From contig CAMXCT020002691.1 of NCBI GenBank assembly GCA_947184155.2, positions 1 to 64,000 on the forward strand: 64,000 bases of DNA, written 5' to 3'. A program made the position numbers and the translations under genes. Positions 21,221-32,500 of the stretch are shown here, one piece after another (the stretch's first letter is position 1; every line of letters starts with the position of its first letter). Source of the stretch: Cladocopium goreaui (taxonomy: Eukaryota; Sar; Dinophyceae; Suessiales; Symbiodiniaceae). Under the pieces are notes generated by a model that worked only from the letters and a program-made list of their open reading frames with translations, was not told the origin of the DNA and did no database searches.

Positions 21221-22189
21221 TGCTGCAATTAGGTCAGTGAATAAAGCCTGGGGGTCACCAAAATTATCCTCACATTGAAATCTAATTTGATGTGATATAT
21301 ATATATATATGTATATTTATAGTATTGGGTAATCTTTCAAAATAAGGGTGCCCTAAGTCTTTACTAATTAAACATGTGTCTGGAGTTCCCTTGAATTTCG
21401 AACCATTGGTTATAAATATGATTAGTTTGGATGAGGTGTTGGGGTCCCAAAAATTCATGATCCATTTTGTTGAAGAATTTTCTCATAGCTTCTGGGAATT
21501 GTTGGGTTCTTGCCTTATTGGCTGGCATCTTTAAAACTATATTATGTATTGCTGATGGCAAGATAAGTCAGATTCAAGGATTAGGCCATAGCTTTTGAAA
21601 AATCCCTCACCAGTCCCCAGTCCCCCACCACAAGCCCAGTTCAGCTTTGCAAACGTGATCAGGCAAAGCTTTGAAACAAGCTGCGACGAATGTCCTTGAC
21701 GACCTGAGAGTCAGCGCTGGGGCTCCAAATGCAAGTGTCAAGTTGGATGTATTGGGGTGGGATTAACCAGCATTTGTATACATATATATATATATATACA
21801 CTATAACATGTTTAACTAGATTTTCTATATTATTATTATTTACATCTAGATCTAAATAGAAACACACACACATATATATATAAATAGATTTGTAAATTTC
21901 CACTTAGGTTGGTTCACCAAAAAAGGCCCCCACAAGTCTCCCAAAAACAGTGTTTTCCCTGCATTTTATGAAAGACTTTGGGACTTGTGGGGGCCTTTTT
22001 TGGGGGTTAGAAAAATAGGTAGTTTTAATTTTCCCCACAAAAAGCTGCTGAAAAAACACGTTTCCTTTGCAGAGGCCCTCTTTGGGGTGTGAAGCAAACA
22101 GGAAACTTGTAATATAATAGAAACCCATTTCCAAATTTTCACTGAAGGTAGGGGTGATAGGAACTTCTTGTTATATAGTAACTTTCAGC

Positions 22190-22480
22190 CAAGATACGAA
22201 AGGAAGTCACAATAGTTGCAACTCCACAGAAGATTTCTGCACATACCAAATCCTGGAGCTGCAGGGCATGTTCTTGCTGGTCTGGAGGCAAAATGCAACA
22301 TAACACGATTTACACCGTATATATTTGACTGGCACTGCGCACTTTTGAGCATTTGAGATTCCAAGTAAATAAAAGCACGAACTTCATAAACAACCTCAAG
22401 GGAGCCCCAGCCCCATAGCTGAGTCCTGTTCCAGGTACGCTGGGCCCGAAGATCCAATCCAATCACATAAGTGAACCCTG
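22190..22480 (-). CDS. possible block-1 exon
   Basis: The minus frame reads PGFTYVIGLDLRAQRTWNRT, then LEVVYEVRAFIYLESQML. The open frame is long for this AT-rich DNA. Splice sites unclear. Confidence 0.35.
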
Positions 22481-22689
22481 GGCTGTGCAATTGCAGGTGC
22501 CGCTATGATATGCCTTTTTCATATTAAGCGCATGTGTCCACAAAGGGTCTACGCATGGATGATATATGCATGTGTTTTCTTATATGTGTCTGGTGGTCGG
22601 GAATATCGCGCAAAGTTTAAATTTAAATTTCAGGGGCTGATCAAAAAATGAAGACCCAGAGACTCCCACCCCCCACTAGTGGCAACCAA

Positions 22690-22860
22690 ATTACAGGACT
22701 GGTGGCACACCAAGTGCCAAGAGCGCCAGGGTTTGCATCCGGGACAGCCGCAAACTGCGAATAGGAAGCTGCGGCATGGTCCGCCCTGGAATAAAATTCC
22801 CTGCTACCTTGAGCTTTCTGAAAATTCCTGAAGACCATCGAATTCTGAGAAGCCACTGCA
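22690..22860 (-). CDS. block-1 exon
   Basis: The minus frame reads SMVFRNFQKAQGSREFYSRA, then SYSQFAAVPDANPGALGTW. Protein-like. Confidence 0.4.
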
Positions 22861-23044
22861 ACACGTTTTCTATATCAACTGCCTGGCAGTCAGCAGTACT
22901 TGGACCTAAGCAATGCTTATTAGGTGTACAAATGATCCCAAGCTTATTCTCCCATTAATTGAAGGTTCCCGGGCCGTCCCTTATATGTAAAATTATGTAT
23001 GTATAAATATGTAACTACATGTATGTATATATAAGGTTCATCAT

Positions 23045-23230
23045 TCATTGCGGTTCCCTGACCCACACTGTCCCAGCAAGAAGGGGGCCAATGGCACCTT
23101 GGCAGGGTACACCTCCGTCATCCGGCTGAGGTTGATGCACTTTGCGACCTGCGTTGGGCAGGAGGACAGGTTGCGGAGAAAGGTGTTTTGTTCAGGGCAG
23201 GACGGAGATGGACCAGCGATAAAACATGAT
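23045..23230 (-). CDS. block-1 exon
   Basis: The minus frame reads FLRNLSSCPTQVAKCINLSR, then MTEVYPAKVPLAPFLLGQCG. Confidence 0.4.
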
Positions 23231-23484
23231 AAAACCTTAGTCTGACTAATATAAGGACTTAAGATGTTTTTTTGTCTATTAAGGGTCTGAGATTTTCATA
23301 GAGGATTGGATACTCTTCAATTTTTTCTTGTGAAAAAAATGCCAACTGATAGATCCTCACCCAGTCAGACTATTTCAATTGCAAGTGTTCATGTAGGTTC
23401 TCATCCACTAATTATTTTAGAAGTGTGGCATCCCAACTTTAATGTAGAAACATCAGCCTACCAAAAATATTGTTTTCCATTCAA

Positions 23485-23560
23485 GGGCGCGTCACCTTTT
23501 CAACAGCTTTTGCGAGCAGCTCAATGCAGACACGCTTCCCTCTGGCATGCTAGATTGCAA
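23485..23560 (-). CDS. block-1 exon, small
   Basis: The minus frame reads SSMPEGSVSALSCSQKLLKR and ends at a GTGACG donor. Confidence 0.35.
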
Positions 23561-24169
23561 TGATCCACGGAACTAGCCATATGTCAGTCCACCCTGTGGT
23601 CAAAAATATGTTCTTTTCTTTTAAATTTCCTATCCCAATGTAAGGTAAATAATATGAACAGATTAATAACATGGTCAAAAAGCTACAACCACCGGGATCA
23701 AACCAACTAGGCCCCGTGTTGAGATCCTACGTATTGAAATTACAAAGGCATGTTGCAAACTGGCCCTGTGTTTCTATGAAACACCAGGTTCCCAAAAGCA
23801 CCCTACTCATCAATGCCACGTGTAGCGATCAGCAGCGATTCGTGATCAGGCTTCTGACTCCTGCACGCAGAATGCTTGGCTGAAGGACCGTAGGAACACC
23901 AGCATGGTTCGGGGTCAGCTTTGTGGGTGGTCATATCTAATATATTGATATTAAACAACTGTGCATAGTCACAGCAGCAGCCAAGACCAGTTAATTTATC
24001 ATATTACACTATGATTATTAATAATACATGGGGTGTCTAACATAGCATAATCCAATAATTGTAACATATGCAGGTGGCCTTTGCCACTAATAATTAAGTC
24101 CTGAAAAGGCAAAAAATTGATTTTTGTTGGTTGTCGTTTATGCAGTTTTGTTCAAATCACATGGTGCTG

Positions 24170-24250
24170 GCAGCACCGCCCTTTCCCCCTCTCCTGATTC
24201 AGCGGCCATCCAGCGATTTCCATGGACAGAAGCCACCTTGTACACAGGTG
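24170..24250 (-). CDS. block-1 exon, small
   Basis: The minus frame reads VYKVASVHGNRWMAAESGEG, then ERAVLPAP. Confidence 0.4.
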
Positions 24251-24489
24251 CGAGCATACAGGTATAATAATATTAGTGTAATATATTAATATATATATAT
24301 GTACTATATTGTATACTTATAGCATGAGATGTCACACATGTATCTGACAATTGAACATGTTAATTAAAAATTGAACAAACTGTGAAATATTAATGTATAA
24401 TATATATATAAATAGGTGTTATGTATAATATAAATATATATATACTGAGATATGTCACATGACCATTCCACCACACATCCTCGTACAAT

Positions 24490-24829
24490 GTACAGCCAAG
24501 TAACGAGCTTTGAATATCATCTCCCCAGGGCACTGTGCAGCCACTTTTGCGATCCACCTGACTTTAAGCTGAGCAGGGGCAAGTGATGATTTTTCTCTAT
24601 TCCATTGAAAATATACTCCGGAAGCCTTCAAGTTTGCATTGTCCAATTTTTCATATGTTGCAGCCGAAATGACTTGCAGACCCCTTTGCACAGCCAACTT
24701 TGGCCATGGGGTACCAATGGCACGGTTGCAGTAGAAGCTCCGTGAGTATAAGACCACACCGATGCTAGCAACCTTGGAATCAACATCTTTGGGCCAGCTT
24801 GGATCCACATTGATTGTGTAAGACCTTAG
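24490..24829 (-). CDS. block-1 exon, unnamed conserved-looking domain
   Basis: Opens after GCCCCTAAG. Reads SYTINVDPSWPKDVDSKVA, VVLYSRSFYCNRAIGTPWPK, LAVQRGLQVISAATYEKLDN and LAPAQLKVRWIAKVAAQ. The even composition of about 100 residues suggests a folded domain. I do not recognise it. Confidence 0.55.
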
Positions 24830-24959
24830 GGGCCAGAAACAAACACAGTAAGAAGGGTAGCGGGTAGTCCCAAATTAGAATTGGGCACGTTTAATTGTGA
24901 ACGGTGCAAAATTTGACAGTCATGTGTTGACAACATTTGATCAAACCCAATGTGTGACA

Positions 24960-25395
24960 AGAAACTTCCTTTTGAAATTTTTCTCTGGGGCCTCAAACCC
25001 AATCACGAAACCATTGTCGCCAGCCTTCATGGCGGAAACAAGTTCCTCCAAAGCTGCCCTTGCTCGGTCCATGCGAGCGTCTGACGCCTGATTCTGAACC
25101 TTGAGAGCCATGGGTGAAGGTTTCCAATCCCTTCTTGGCTTCTTTGCTTTGACTGGGGTAACAACCTTGGCCTTCCTCTTGGCTGGCTTTGTTTCAACTT
25201 CGGTAGTCCCCTTCCTTGGCCTCCCACGAGGCCTCTTTTCAACCTTGTCTCCCTCGGATCCCTTGGTAACCCTTCCCTTCCTTGCCGAAGACTTTTCCTT
25301 GGTGGCATTGTCCATGGCTTTTGCCTGGAGCTTCTCTTGCTTCTTGTTGAATTTCTCGGCAACTTTTCCAGTTTTTTCCTCCCATTTTGGGGGAT
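24960..25395 (-). CDS. block-1 exon with AT-hook
   Basis: The minus frame reads EEKTGKVAEKFNKKQEKLQA, then KRPRGRPRKG, a canonical AT-hook core (R-G-R-P), then AKRKAKVVTPVKAKKPRRDW and ARMDRARAALEELVSAMKAG. It would bind the minor groove of AT-rich DNA, of which this block has plenty. In block 2 a KGKGK-rich exon at 49.7-50.0 kb holds a similar place. Confidence 0.6.
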
Positions 25396-25529
25396 AAAAG
25401 GGTGTGTGTGTTTCTACGTGCTGTCAGCCACATTTCAAACAATGGTGTGTATTTATATACATATATATATATATATATAGATTTGTGGAACAATGTTCGC
25501 ATGTCCCTTGTACTCCCGCCATGCAATCA

Positions 25530-25715
25530 GAACACACTGTCCTGCTCCTTCGCTCTCCGAAGGGCACCTTGGGCAACCGCAAGTGAGCCATCTTCAGGAA
25601 GATCCCCAGGCCTGGGATCTGTCTTGGGCAAAAGAAAGTCTGGGAGTTGTACAGGATCAGGGACCAAAGGCCCACGAGATTCTTTGGCGGCCTTTGCATC
25701 CTTAGCTACGTATGT
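25530..25715 (-). CDS. block-1 exon
   Basis: The minus frame reads KAAKESRGPLVPDPVQLPDF, then LPKTDPRPGDLPEDGSLAVA. Proline/aspartate-rich. Confidence 0.45.
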
Positions 25716-25777
25716 TGTTCATGGACTTTGAAACACAATTGAAGTTGCACAAATTGTGGGATGCGAAAGAAACAACT

Positions 25778-25870
25778 CCAACATTGCCTGCCAAAAGTCA
25801 GCCGGTGGCGCAGGACTATCAAGACCCAGCTGGGAAGCCAAGGACCCGGGTGAGTCTTTGGATGACTTTG
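25778..25870 (-). CDS. block-1 exon, small
   Basis: The minus frame reads KSSKDSPGSLASQLGLDSPA, then PPADFWQAM. Similar in style to the neighbouring upstream and downstream exons (serine/proline-rich with K-x-S). Confidence 0.4.
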
Positions 25871-25964
25871 CCACCTGAGCTATGAATTTGAGTACCGTAA
25901 CACGAATAGGGAAAAGGCATGTGAAGTGAGAAACATTCTCCAGTTTTAACTTTTTATTATTATA

Positions 25965-26095
25965 GACAAGTGAGCCTCAACAGCTTCGTCAAGATCATCG
26001 CGAAATTCCAGCACCCTCTTCACAGAGATGTTCTCGACCCGGGGTGAATTGAGAAGTTTCTTTTCAGCACTACCGACCTGCATGGTGCAAGCCAC
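25965..26095 (-). CDS. block-1 exon
   Basis: The minus frame reads VGSAEKKLLNSPRVENISVK, then RVLEFRDDLDEAVEAHLS. Confidence 0.45.
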
Positions 26096-26282
26096 AAATC
26101 ATGTTGGTAAACACATAATAACAACCCATTTTTGGGAATGACTTATAACACCTATTCAATATGGTGATTTGGGGGATTGTTTATGTGTAAATAAAAGTTA
26201 TAATTACATTTTGTTGCCCACATTATTTTAATATGTATATATATATATATTGAACTGGTATGTGGGAACATGTGTAACCACA

Positions 26283-26375
26283 AACCCACCTCCTCCAGCT
26301 GCTGATCTGCATCGATCAAGTCATCACATGCTTCCTCTAGCTGTTGGGCCTCCAAATGCACACAGCTGGCACAGC
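26283..26375 (-). CDS. block-1 exon, coiled-coil-like
   Basis: The minus frame reads VHLEAQQLEEACDDLIDADQ, then QLEEV. Acidic heptads. Confidence 0.4.
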
Positions 26376-27429
26376 CCTACAAGTCAAGCACTGGTCATTA
26401 AGGCCATATAAAATACCATTTCTCATCCCATGTGTAGGTCAATGTACGGCTCCCCCGGGCTATCGAAAATTGATCGATGATATTCTACTCGAATTCAAGA
26501 CAGCCCTATTTTAATTGAATGGATAAGTAAACCATAGTAAACCCATCAAAACATATATTTTCAATGGCGCAGGTTGGCTCCAGCTGACCTCTGATCCAAG
26601 GGATGATGCACTCTTCGATTTCTTGACCAAAGAATTTCCCTTGGTTGAAACATGTTGAAACTGATCCGGAAAGGCTTGAAACTTGGGGTTTCAACAGCCC
26701 ATGCATGGCCAAGACACATGTTTCAGATGAAGTTTCAAGATCATGTTCTTGAGGACCCTGATCTTTGGTTCCCTGGCAATTGTACCCGGTTGACTGATCC
26801 AGTTTGGGGGCGATTTGAAAGTTTGTATGGGAACTCTTTCGTCCTAATAATATTATAAACATATCATTTTTTGGGATCTGACATATATCGATGAACCAAG
26901 CCTTGAATGTGGCGTGGCCCGAGTGATGCTCATGAGGTGTGTGCCCATGCAGCGAAGTCTCAGTGCTTGTCCTTTGGCCCAGTCCTGAATAGGAAGGGTG
27001 TTGGATAAAAGGGCATGATTGTATTGTGCAAAAAAATGCTACCCAATAAAAATATGGGCAAGGGTCTCTGATTAATCCTCGGCCACCACGGACATTGTAA
27101 ACCCCAGCATGCATGTTGAAGGTGACGCTCAATAGGATCATGGCAGCCTGGCACTACATGGAAATAAGGGATCATTGGAGGTTTCTTACATAAGTGGTCC
27201 CTAAATCACAGATGTCAATAATATATATATATCATAATATTTCATGTTTGGTGATTTGGGGTAACTCCATTTTTGAAAACTTCCACGTTGCGAGTCTGGC
27301 ACCCAGAATGGATTCCCCCCTATAATAACACAACTTTGTGGGCTACCCCATGGCTGAAATTCAAATGCTTTGCGTTGCAAACTGATTCAATTCGGGTTTA
27401 AGCTGCTGGCAATGACCACCACCCCAAGA

Positions 27430-27573
27430 AGCCTCATGGTGAAGCAGGTGAGGGAGCGGTGTTGTATGCCCCACCACCCACAAGTAGGTCTTCAACAAGT
27501 CGAAGTTGTTAATCAAGTCCTGCTCTTGGACCACTTCCTTGTCCCGCTCTGACCAGAAGACAATCGGACGTTC
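27430..27573 (-). CDS. block-1 exon
   Basis: Opens after TGCATTAG. Reads ERPIVFWSERDKEVVQEQDL, then INNFDLLKTYLWVVGHTTPL. The 3' end is not fixed. Confidence 0.45.
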
Positions 27574-27832
27574 CTAATGCAAATGCAGCTGCATGGTATG
27601 GGGGCACCCATGCACATCATGCAGGTATGTTGATACCAGCACAGCCATGGGATTTGGAAGGGAATCAGAATCTACCATGCGTATATATATATTACATGTT
27701 GATGTACAAGGACCTATGCCCCCTAGATAGCATATGATAGCATTCTAATTGAGTGATAAGCTGAATATACCGAGAGTTGTTGTAATATACCTCTAAAACA
27801 AATAACAAACTATAGGGCAATTCCAGGGATAC

Positions 27833-28019
27833 CTGAAGATTTCTGCACTTGCCTTGGATCACTTTTTTTTGCCATGCAATATCACAAGGGTCATCGCCAG
27901 CCATGATGTCATCCATGTTGGTCTCGGCATGGTTTCGAAGCGCATCAAAAAGCTCTTGCGCATGTTCCTTAGATCTAAATTGTGGAGATGTTGCATTCAA
28001 ATCCCTGGTGCCATCTATC
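27833..28019 (-). CDS. block-1 exon
   Basis: Acceptor GACTTCAG, donor CTTCAG/GTATCC. Reads IDGTRDLNATSPQFRSKEHA, QELFDALRNHAETNMDDIMA and CDIAWQKKVIQGKCRNLQ. Confidence 0.55.
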
Positions 28020-28127
28020 CTGAAGTCATGTATTATTATCATCATTATATGATTAATAAATTATTATTATGATTATTTATATAATCACGGACGTATACTT
28101 AGAATAAAACAAAATCCAAAATTTGAA

Positions 28128-28128
28128 A

Positions 28129-28164
<36 letters not shown>

Positions 28165-28423
28165 GAGAGAGAGAGAGAAGGGACGTGGCGTGGCAACACA
28201 CGCACCCCTGCCGTGGGACACCACCCCAGGCAAGGACGTGGTTACCAGCGCACGCACCCCCGAAAGGACAGAGATGAGAGAGAAAGAGAGAGAGGGAAAG
28301 AGAGAGAGAGAAAGAGAGGAAGAGAGAGAGAGAGAGAAGGGACGTGGCGTGGACACACGCACCCCTGCCGTGGGACACCACCCCAGGCAAGGACGTGGTT
28401 ACCAGCGCACGCACCCCCGAAAG

Positions 28424-28509
<86 letters not shown>

Positions 28510-28510
28510 A
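28128..28510. repeat. (GA)n tract with a duplicated unique insert
   Basis: GAGA runs surround two near-identical copies of a segment of about 90 bp (28180-28272 and 28339-28428) that carries GGACGTGGCGTGG and CCAGGCAAGGACGTGG. Frames through it are long on both strands because the repeat is even-numbered; none is called. Confidence 0.85.
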
Positions 28511-28628
28511 TATGAATCGCAAGAAACCTATCAAAACAACACCCATCACAAATCAAACAACATCACAAAGTGTAAGTCGGCAACTATAATATTTTCGTAT
28601 ATAGGTGAAGCAGCCAAGTCTCAGAAAC

Positions 28629-28784
28629 CTTGAACCTAAGTGGGTGATAGTACACCTTCATCCCATTCTTCACCTCCATCCTCATCATGCGGGCACCTGC
28701 CTCACGGGCATCCCTCACATCTTTTGCCACATTGGCCATGGCTTTTCCCGGCCAAGGTGCAACTGCTGGGCCACAAAAGTAGCG
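28629..28784 (-). CDS. block-1 exon
   Basis: The acceptor GCATTGCAG and donor TCAAG/GTTTCT give exactly 52 codons reading RYFCGPAVAPWPGKAMANVA, then AKDVRDAREAGARMMRMEVK. Good exon by structure. Confidence 0.55.
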
Positions 28785-28986
28785 CTGCAATGCGAGCAAA
28801 AGGGTGCAAAGGGATCACAGTTCTTCTGGTTAAAGAAAAATATTACCAGACAAAATGTGTATCTAAGTTCCAGCATACACCCCCCAAAAAAGCAATTGCT
28901 TGGGCCCCAGTGTTGGATCCAAGAAGGGATGGGAATTGGAATCTCACCAGCTTTTTTTGGATGGGCAGTGTCAAGATTGTTGCAAC

Positions 28987-29119
28987 CCAGATAAAGCTTA
29001 TACAGCTGAGTAAAGGGAATGCGTTTTTTGACACTGCCCAAGTACCCAAGTGCAGATCGAAGGCGGGGTGGCACCTCTGAGGGAAGCGGAGCGAAGAAGA
29101 CCCATGGGCCACGACGACA
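28987..29119 (-). CDS. block-1 exon
   Basis: Acceptor TGGGGTCAG, donor CTGG/GTTGCA. Reads RRGPWVFFAPLPSEVPPRLR, then SALGYLGSVKKRIPFTQLYK. Confidence 0.5.
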
Positions 29120-29208
29120 CTGACCCCAAATCAAGTGTGAAGTTGTTTCCAAAATGAAAAATATGCAAGTCAAACTGGCAAACTCATATCCTTTTGATTG
29201 GTTTTCAC

Positions 29209-29310
29209 CCAATATGGTTGCTCCAGGGCTGTGATTTAAGTAGCTGTGGGAGCCTATCCTCAAGTACCCATCTATGGCCTGAGCCAACAACTTGGTGAGC
29301 AGGCTTTTGG
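29209..29310 (-). CDS. block-1 exon, most upstream seen
   Basis: The minus frame reads LLTKLLAQAIDGYLRIGSHS, then YLNHSPGATILG, before TTGG/GTGAAA. In block 2 the most upstream exon (55.2-55.6 kb) begins DGAALLAKGAYIADALY, a loosely similar start. Confidence 0.4.
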
Positions 29311-29377
29311 AACCAACAACCTTCTCAGCAGGTTTTCAGGGTTAAAGACCTTGTGAGCAAGTCAATGCCCAAACACC

Positions 29378-29417
29378 TCCTGAGCAAGCAGTCGGAAGAC
29401 TAGGGTAAATTTTGATG
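29378..29417 (-). repeat. right imperfect terminal inverted repeat, block 1
   Basis: The reverse strand reads CATCAAAATTTACCCTAG and on to TCTTCC and GCTCAGGAGG, pairing imperfectly with 5450-5490. A cluster of CT-x-CTGAGCAGG-like motifs (29295-29395) lies just inside. Confidence 0.4.
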
Positions 29418-29508
29418 TTTAAATTTTGAAATCACAGTGGGATTCATGCATTTTTGGGTAAAATTATGTGTCTGCATCTTCCGCAAAAATAGTTTAAATA
29501 GTATTATT

Positions 29509-29533
29509 ATAGGTTTTGGCTCAGGCTCGAAGT
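29509..29533 (+). other. spliced-leader-like relic upstream of ATG
   Basis: ATAGGTTTTGGCTCAGG ends in a near match to the 3' end of the dinoflagellate spliced leader (CATTTTGGCTCAAG). It lies about 30 nt before the ATG at 29556. Genes re-inserted from trans-spliced mRNA keep such relics. The same ATAGGTTTTGGCT occurs at 57138. Confidence 0.45.
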
Positions 29534-29555
29534 CACTATTTGTTTCTTCGGAAAC

Positions 29556-32500
29556 ATGGCTCCCAAAAATGTTTCGAGCTGGCGTCTCAACAAAGCTGAG
29601 ACGGCAGAGCTGGAACAACGAGTTGCTGCCGGGGAAGATGAATCCAAAGTTAAGAGAGAACTGCAAGAAAAGAAGGCGCAAGCAAATGAAGACCGCAAGG
29701 CTGCGGCCCAAGCGGTCTCGCAAAAATGTCAGCTGCAGGCACAAGCCTTAGTCAAGGCGAAAGCAGGGCCAAAGGCAGCCGCCAAGGCGGCAGCAGCTGC
29801 TCAGTCCAACCCCCCGGGCAATGGCACTGACGAGCTGAACGACGCTGCCAACAAGTCCTATTATTGTCAAGTGCAAAGCGATATTCAGGCGATATTGGCA
29901 GAGTTTGGAGGTGAAGCGTTCCGGCAGGAATTGCCCCTGCCCATCACGGGCGCAAAGGACTCCGGGGTCCAAGACCCATTCTGCAGGACGAAGGCGTTGC
30001 AAGCGTTGGACGCAAACGCTTGTTATCGTTGTTCAATCAGCATATGGTGGGTCAGCGCCTTGCAATCGCCTACTCCTGGAGTCCCCATGAGTAGGCGACG
30101 GGTTGAGGACCTCTCCGAGTTCACCTTTGGGGCGACTGGAGAAGCAAAATTTCATAGTGACAAGATGTTGGAAATTGCCGTTTCGAGGTCTGACCTGGAC
30201 ACGGACAAACCAAATGGATTGCAGCTCGTCTCTCCGGAGGAAACCCTCCATGCCACCTTTTGCGGCTGCGCTCGTGCCATTCAGACGCGTGGCTTCTCCA
30301 TCCTTGTTTTTATTGTATTTTGACCCCCATCAATTAATATAATAATATGACAATTTTAAATCATACTGGATGCCATGTGCCATGTTATATTATGTCATGC
30401 ATCTGAGGACGAAAGGTGACCTTTCAGAAGAAGATTGGAAAGAGAAGAAAGCACGCTGGCGGGCTGTGCTCTTGTCAGTGCCGTGCACATTTTCGATCAT
30501 TGCAGCACAAGATATCTGGAAGATATCTTACAACAAGAGGCAAGCTGTGCTCCAGGAGCATGAAAGCCTTTCGCGCACTGCCATGCAGGTGTCGATGGAG
30601 GTTGCACAAAAATGAAAGCCATTATGGAAGCCCAACAACCAGGCAAAGGGAAGTTCTCGGCGCAGCTCTTGGCACAGGAGTTGTTGAAAGCAGGTTTGCA
30701 ACCCGTTGTGGGTGGCAGCAAGCAAGACGAAGAGGAGGCAGATGGCGGCAGCCTGACACCTACCTTTATTACCCAAGCGCTGAACGTCCACAAGTCTGTG
30801 ATGAGCCAGCCCAGATGCGTGGAATTGCTCATGGACCTGGAGCATCGCTTCGGGACCCGAAGTTGTTTCACAAGCTTTCGAAGCTTAACGTCCTTGCGCA
30901 GAAACCTGCTTCAGCCAAATCTCGGATTTGGGTGTTGGAAAGTCTGCATGACTGGTTGTCTTACGGGATGATCAAAGTCGGTGACGTCAGCAAAGCAGTG
31001 TTGCAAGGTGACAGAACACATTGTGGTTTTGTCTCACTCTTTGAAGCGAAGCAAAAGGCTACCCGACTAATTCTTATAATATGAGCTCACATATTCAATG
31101 ATTTCAGTGTTTTATTGTCATGTCCTTCCCCATGATCATGGTCACTGAGGTTCTCAACTACTTGCACGAAGACCTTCTTCCCAAAGCGGGTGTTCTGGAG
31201 TCAGACAGATCCTTGCTGAAGGAAGCCTCAGCGGACCACGCCGCTTTCCGGTCACACAGTGGAGATGGTGGTGAAGTGACTTGGCAGGCGCGCCTGCAAA
31301 AGAGCGGCATTCTGATCTTCGAACTTCTGGAGGCCGGTGACCCTGTTGTTCAGTTCATTTGACACGACAAATTTAAATTCAAATTTAAAACTTCCTGGCC
31401 TGAGCAATCATAAATTAGTTTAAACATTGTCACCGCATCGACAATACATGCATGGCAGGACCTGGTCTATGGACGCAAATTTGACCATGGTATCCGCCAA
31501 GCTGCAAAGCTGGGCGGTACACCTGAGCAAGTTTTTGAACAGGAGCCAGTCAAAGAGGCATGGCAGGCTATCGTTCGGGAAATCGCTAAGGAGTTGGAAG
31601 AGCGCAACGCTTTGCAACGGAAAGCGGAAGAGGAGCCGGAACAGGAGGAAGAAGAGCTGGCGACAGTCCGGAAAGCACCAACCAGCTTTCCTTTGCACAG
31701 CGCCAGCTACTGGCGCGCAGTGGCAAACCAGACAGTGAGGACGTACATCACACTGGTGCCCGAGCCCAAAACGCAGGAAGGCGTTGTGACTGCCATTGAA
31801 CAGTCTTCCTTGAAGTCCATTGCTGGCACTCAAGGTTCAGACTCCGTGCTGGTATTCTTAGACATGGACTCGTTAGGTGAGTCGCAAGGACCTGGTGCGC
31901 GCAAGCTATTGCGCCGGAAGTTCACGGCGGACCTCCCACTTCTGCGAAAACTCATTCAAGGGGCGATGCTCGCTCGTGGAAGTCAGAAACGTGAAAATTC
32001 GGAAGCGACTCGGGTCGTTGAAGGCGACTTAGTCATGATTCATGACGGACTGGGGCACCCAGGAGGGGTGAAGGAGGCGAAGAACATGTTTCGCCTCTCA
32101 AGTGCGAAAAAGGAAGCCGATCTTGACTCCGAAGTGAGAGAAGTTTTGATTGTTTTCGATGACGAAAGCATCAGACAGAGAAAGCAAAGAGTCAAAGGCT
32201 CCTATACATCCCACACCACTCTGCTGGTGGCCAGCGCCGCGCCTTTGGCGCAAAGCGTGCCTGAGAGGGCTTACGAGCACCATCCGGGGCACACTACATC
32301 AAATATCGTCCACGGTGTCAAGGCTCTGGCGCCGGCTGACATGTGGTTTGCAAGCAGGACTGACAATTGCAAATTAAACCCTATATGCTATAAACTCTAA
32401 ACCCGCGCGCTCGCGCGCGCGTTAAGCCCTAAACCCGCGCGCTCGCGCGCTCGTTAAGCCCTAAACCCGCGCGCTCGCGCGCTCGTTAAACCCTAAACCC

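Larger units (their letters stand above)
5450..29417. mobile_element. candidate 24-kb inverted-repeat-bounded cassette (block 1)
   Basis: All recognised exons between these points are on the minus strand. The DNA is AT-rich with many (TA)n runs, which are absent on both sides. The left end reads inward CATCATATTTTAACCCTAG. The right end, on the other strand, reads CATCAAAATTTACCCTAG. Both continue with a TCC and then a CT-x-AGGA-x-G motif. No target-site duplication is clear. The size matches the second block (33.5-56.4 kb), which shares module order. A segmental duplication or an ordinary gene-cluster border remains possible. Confidence 0.35.

Noticed and set aside
26506-27141. 211-codon minus frame as one exon
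   Set aside because: Only part (about 26560-26790) looks protein-like; the rest reads as intron-like sequence without splice support, so no exon is called.
28085-28633. Long R/E-rich plus frames and L/S-rich minus frames
   Set aside because: Produced by (GA)n; the duplicated insert has open frames on both strands.
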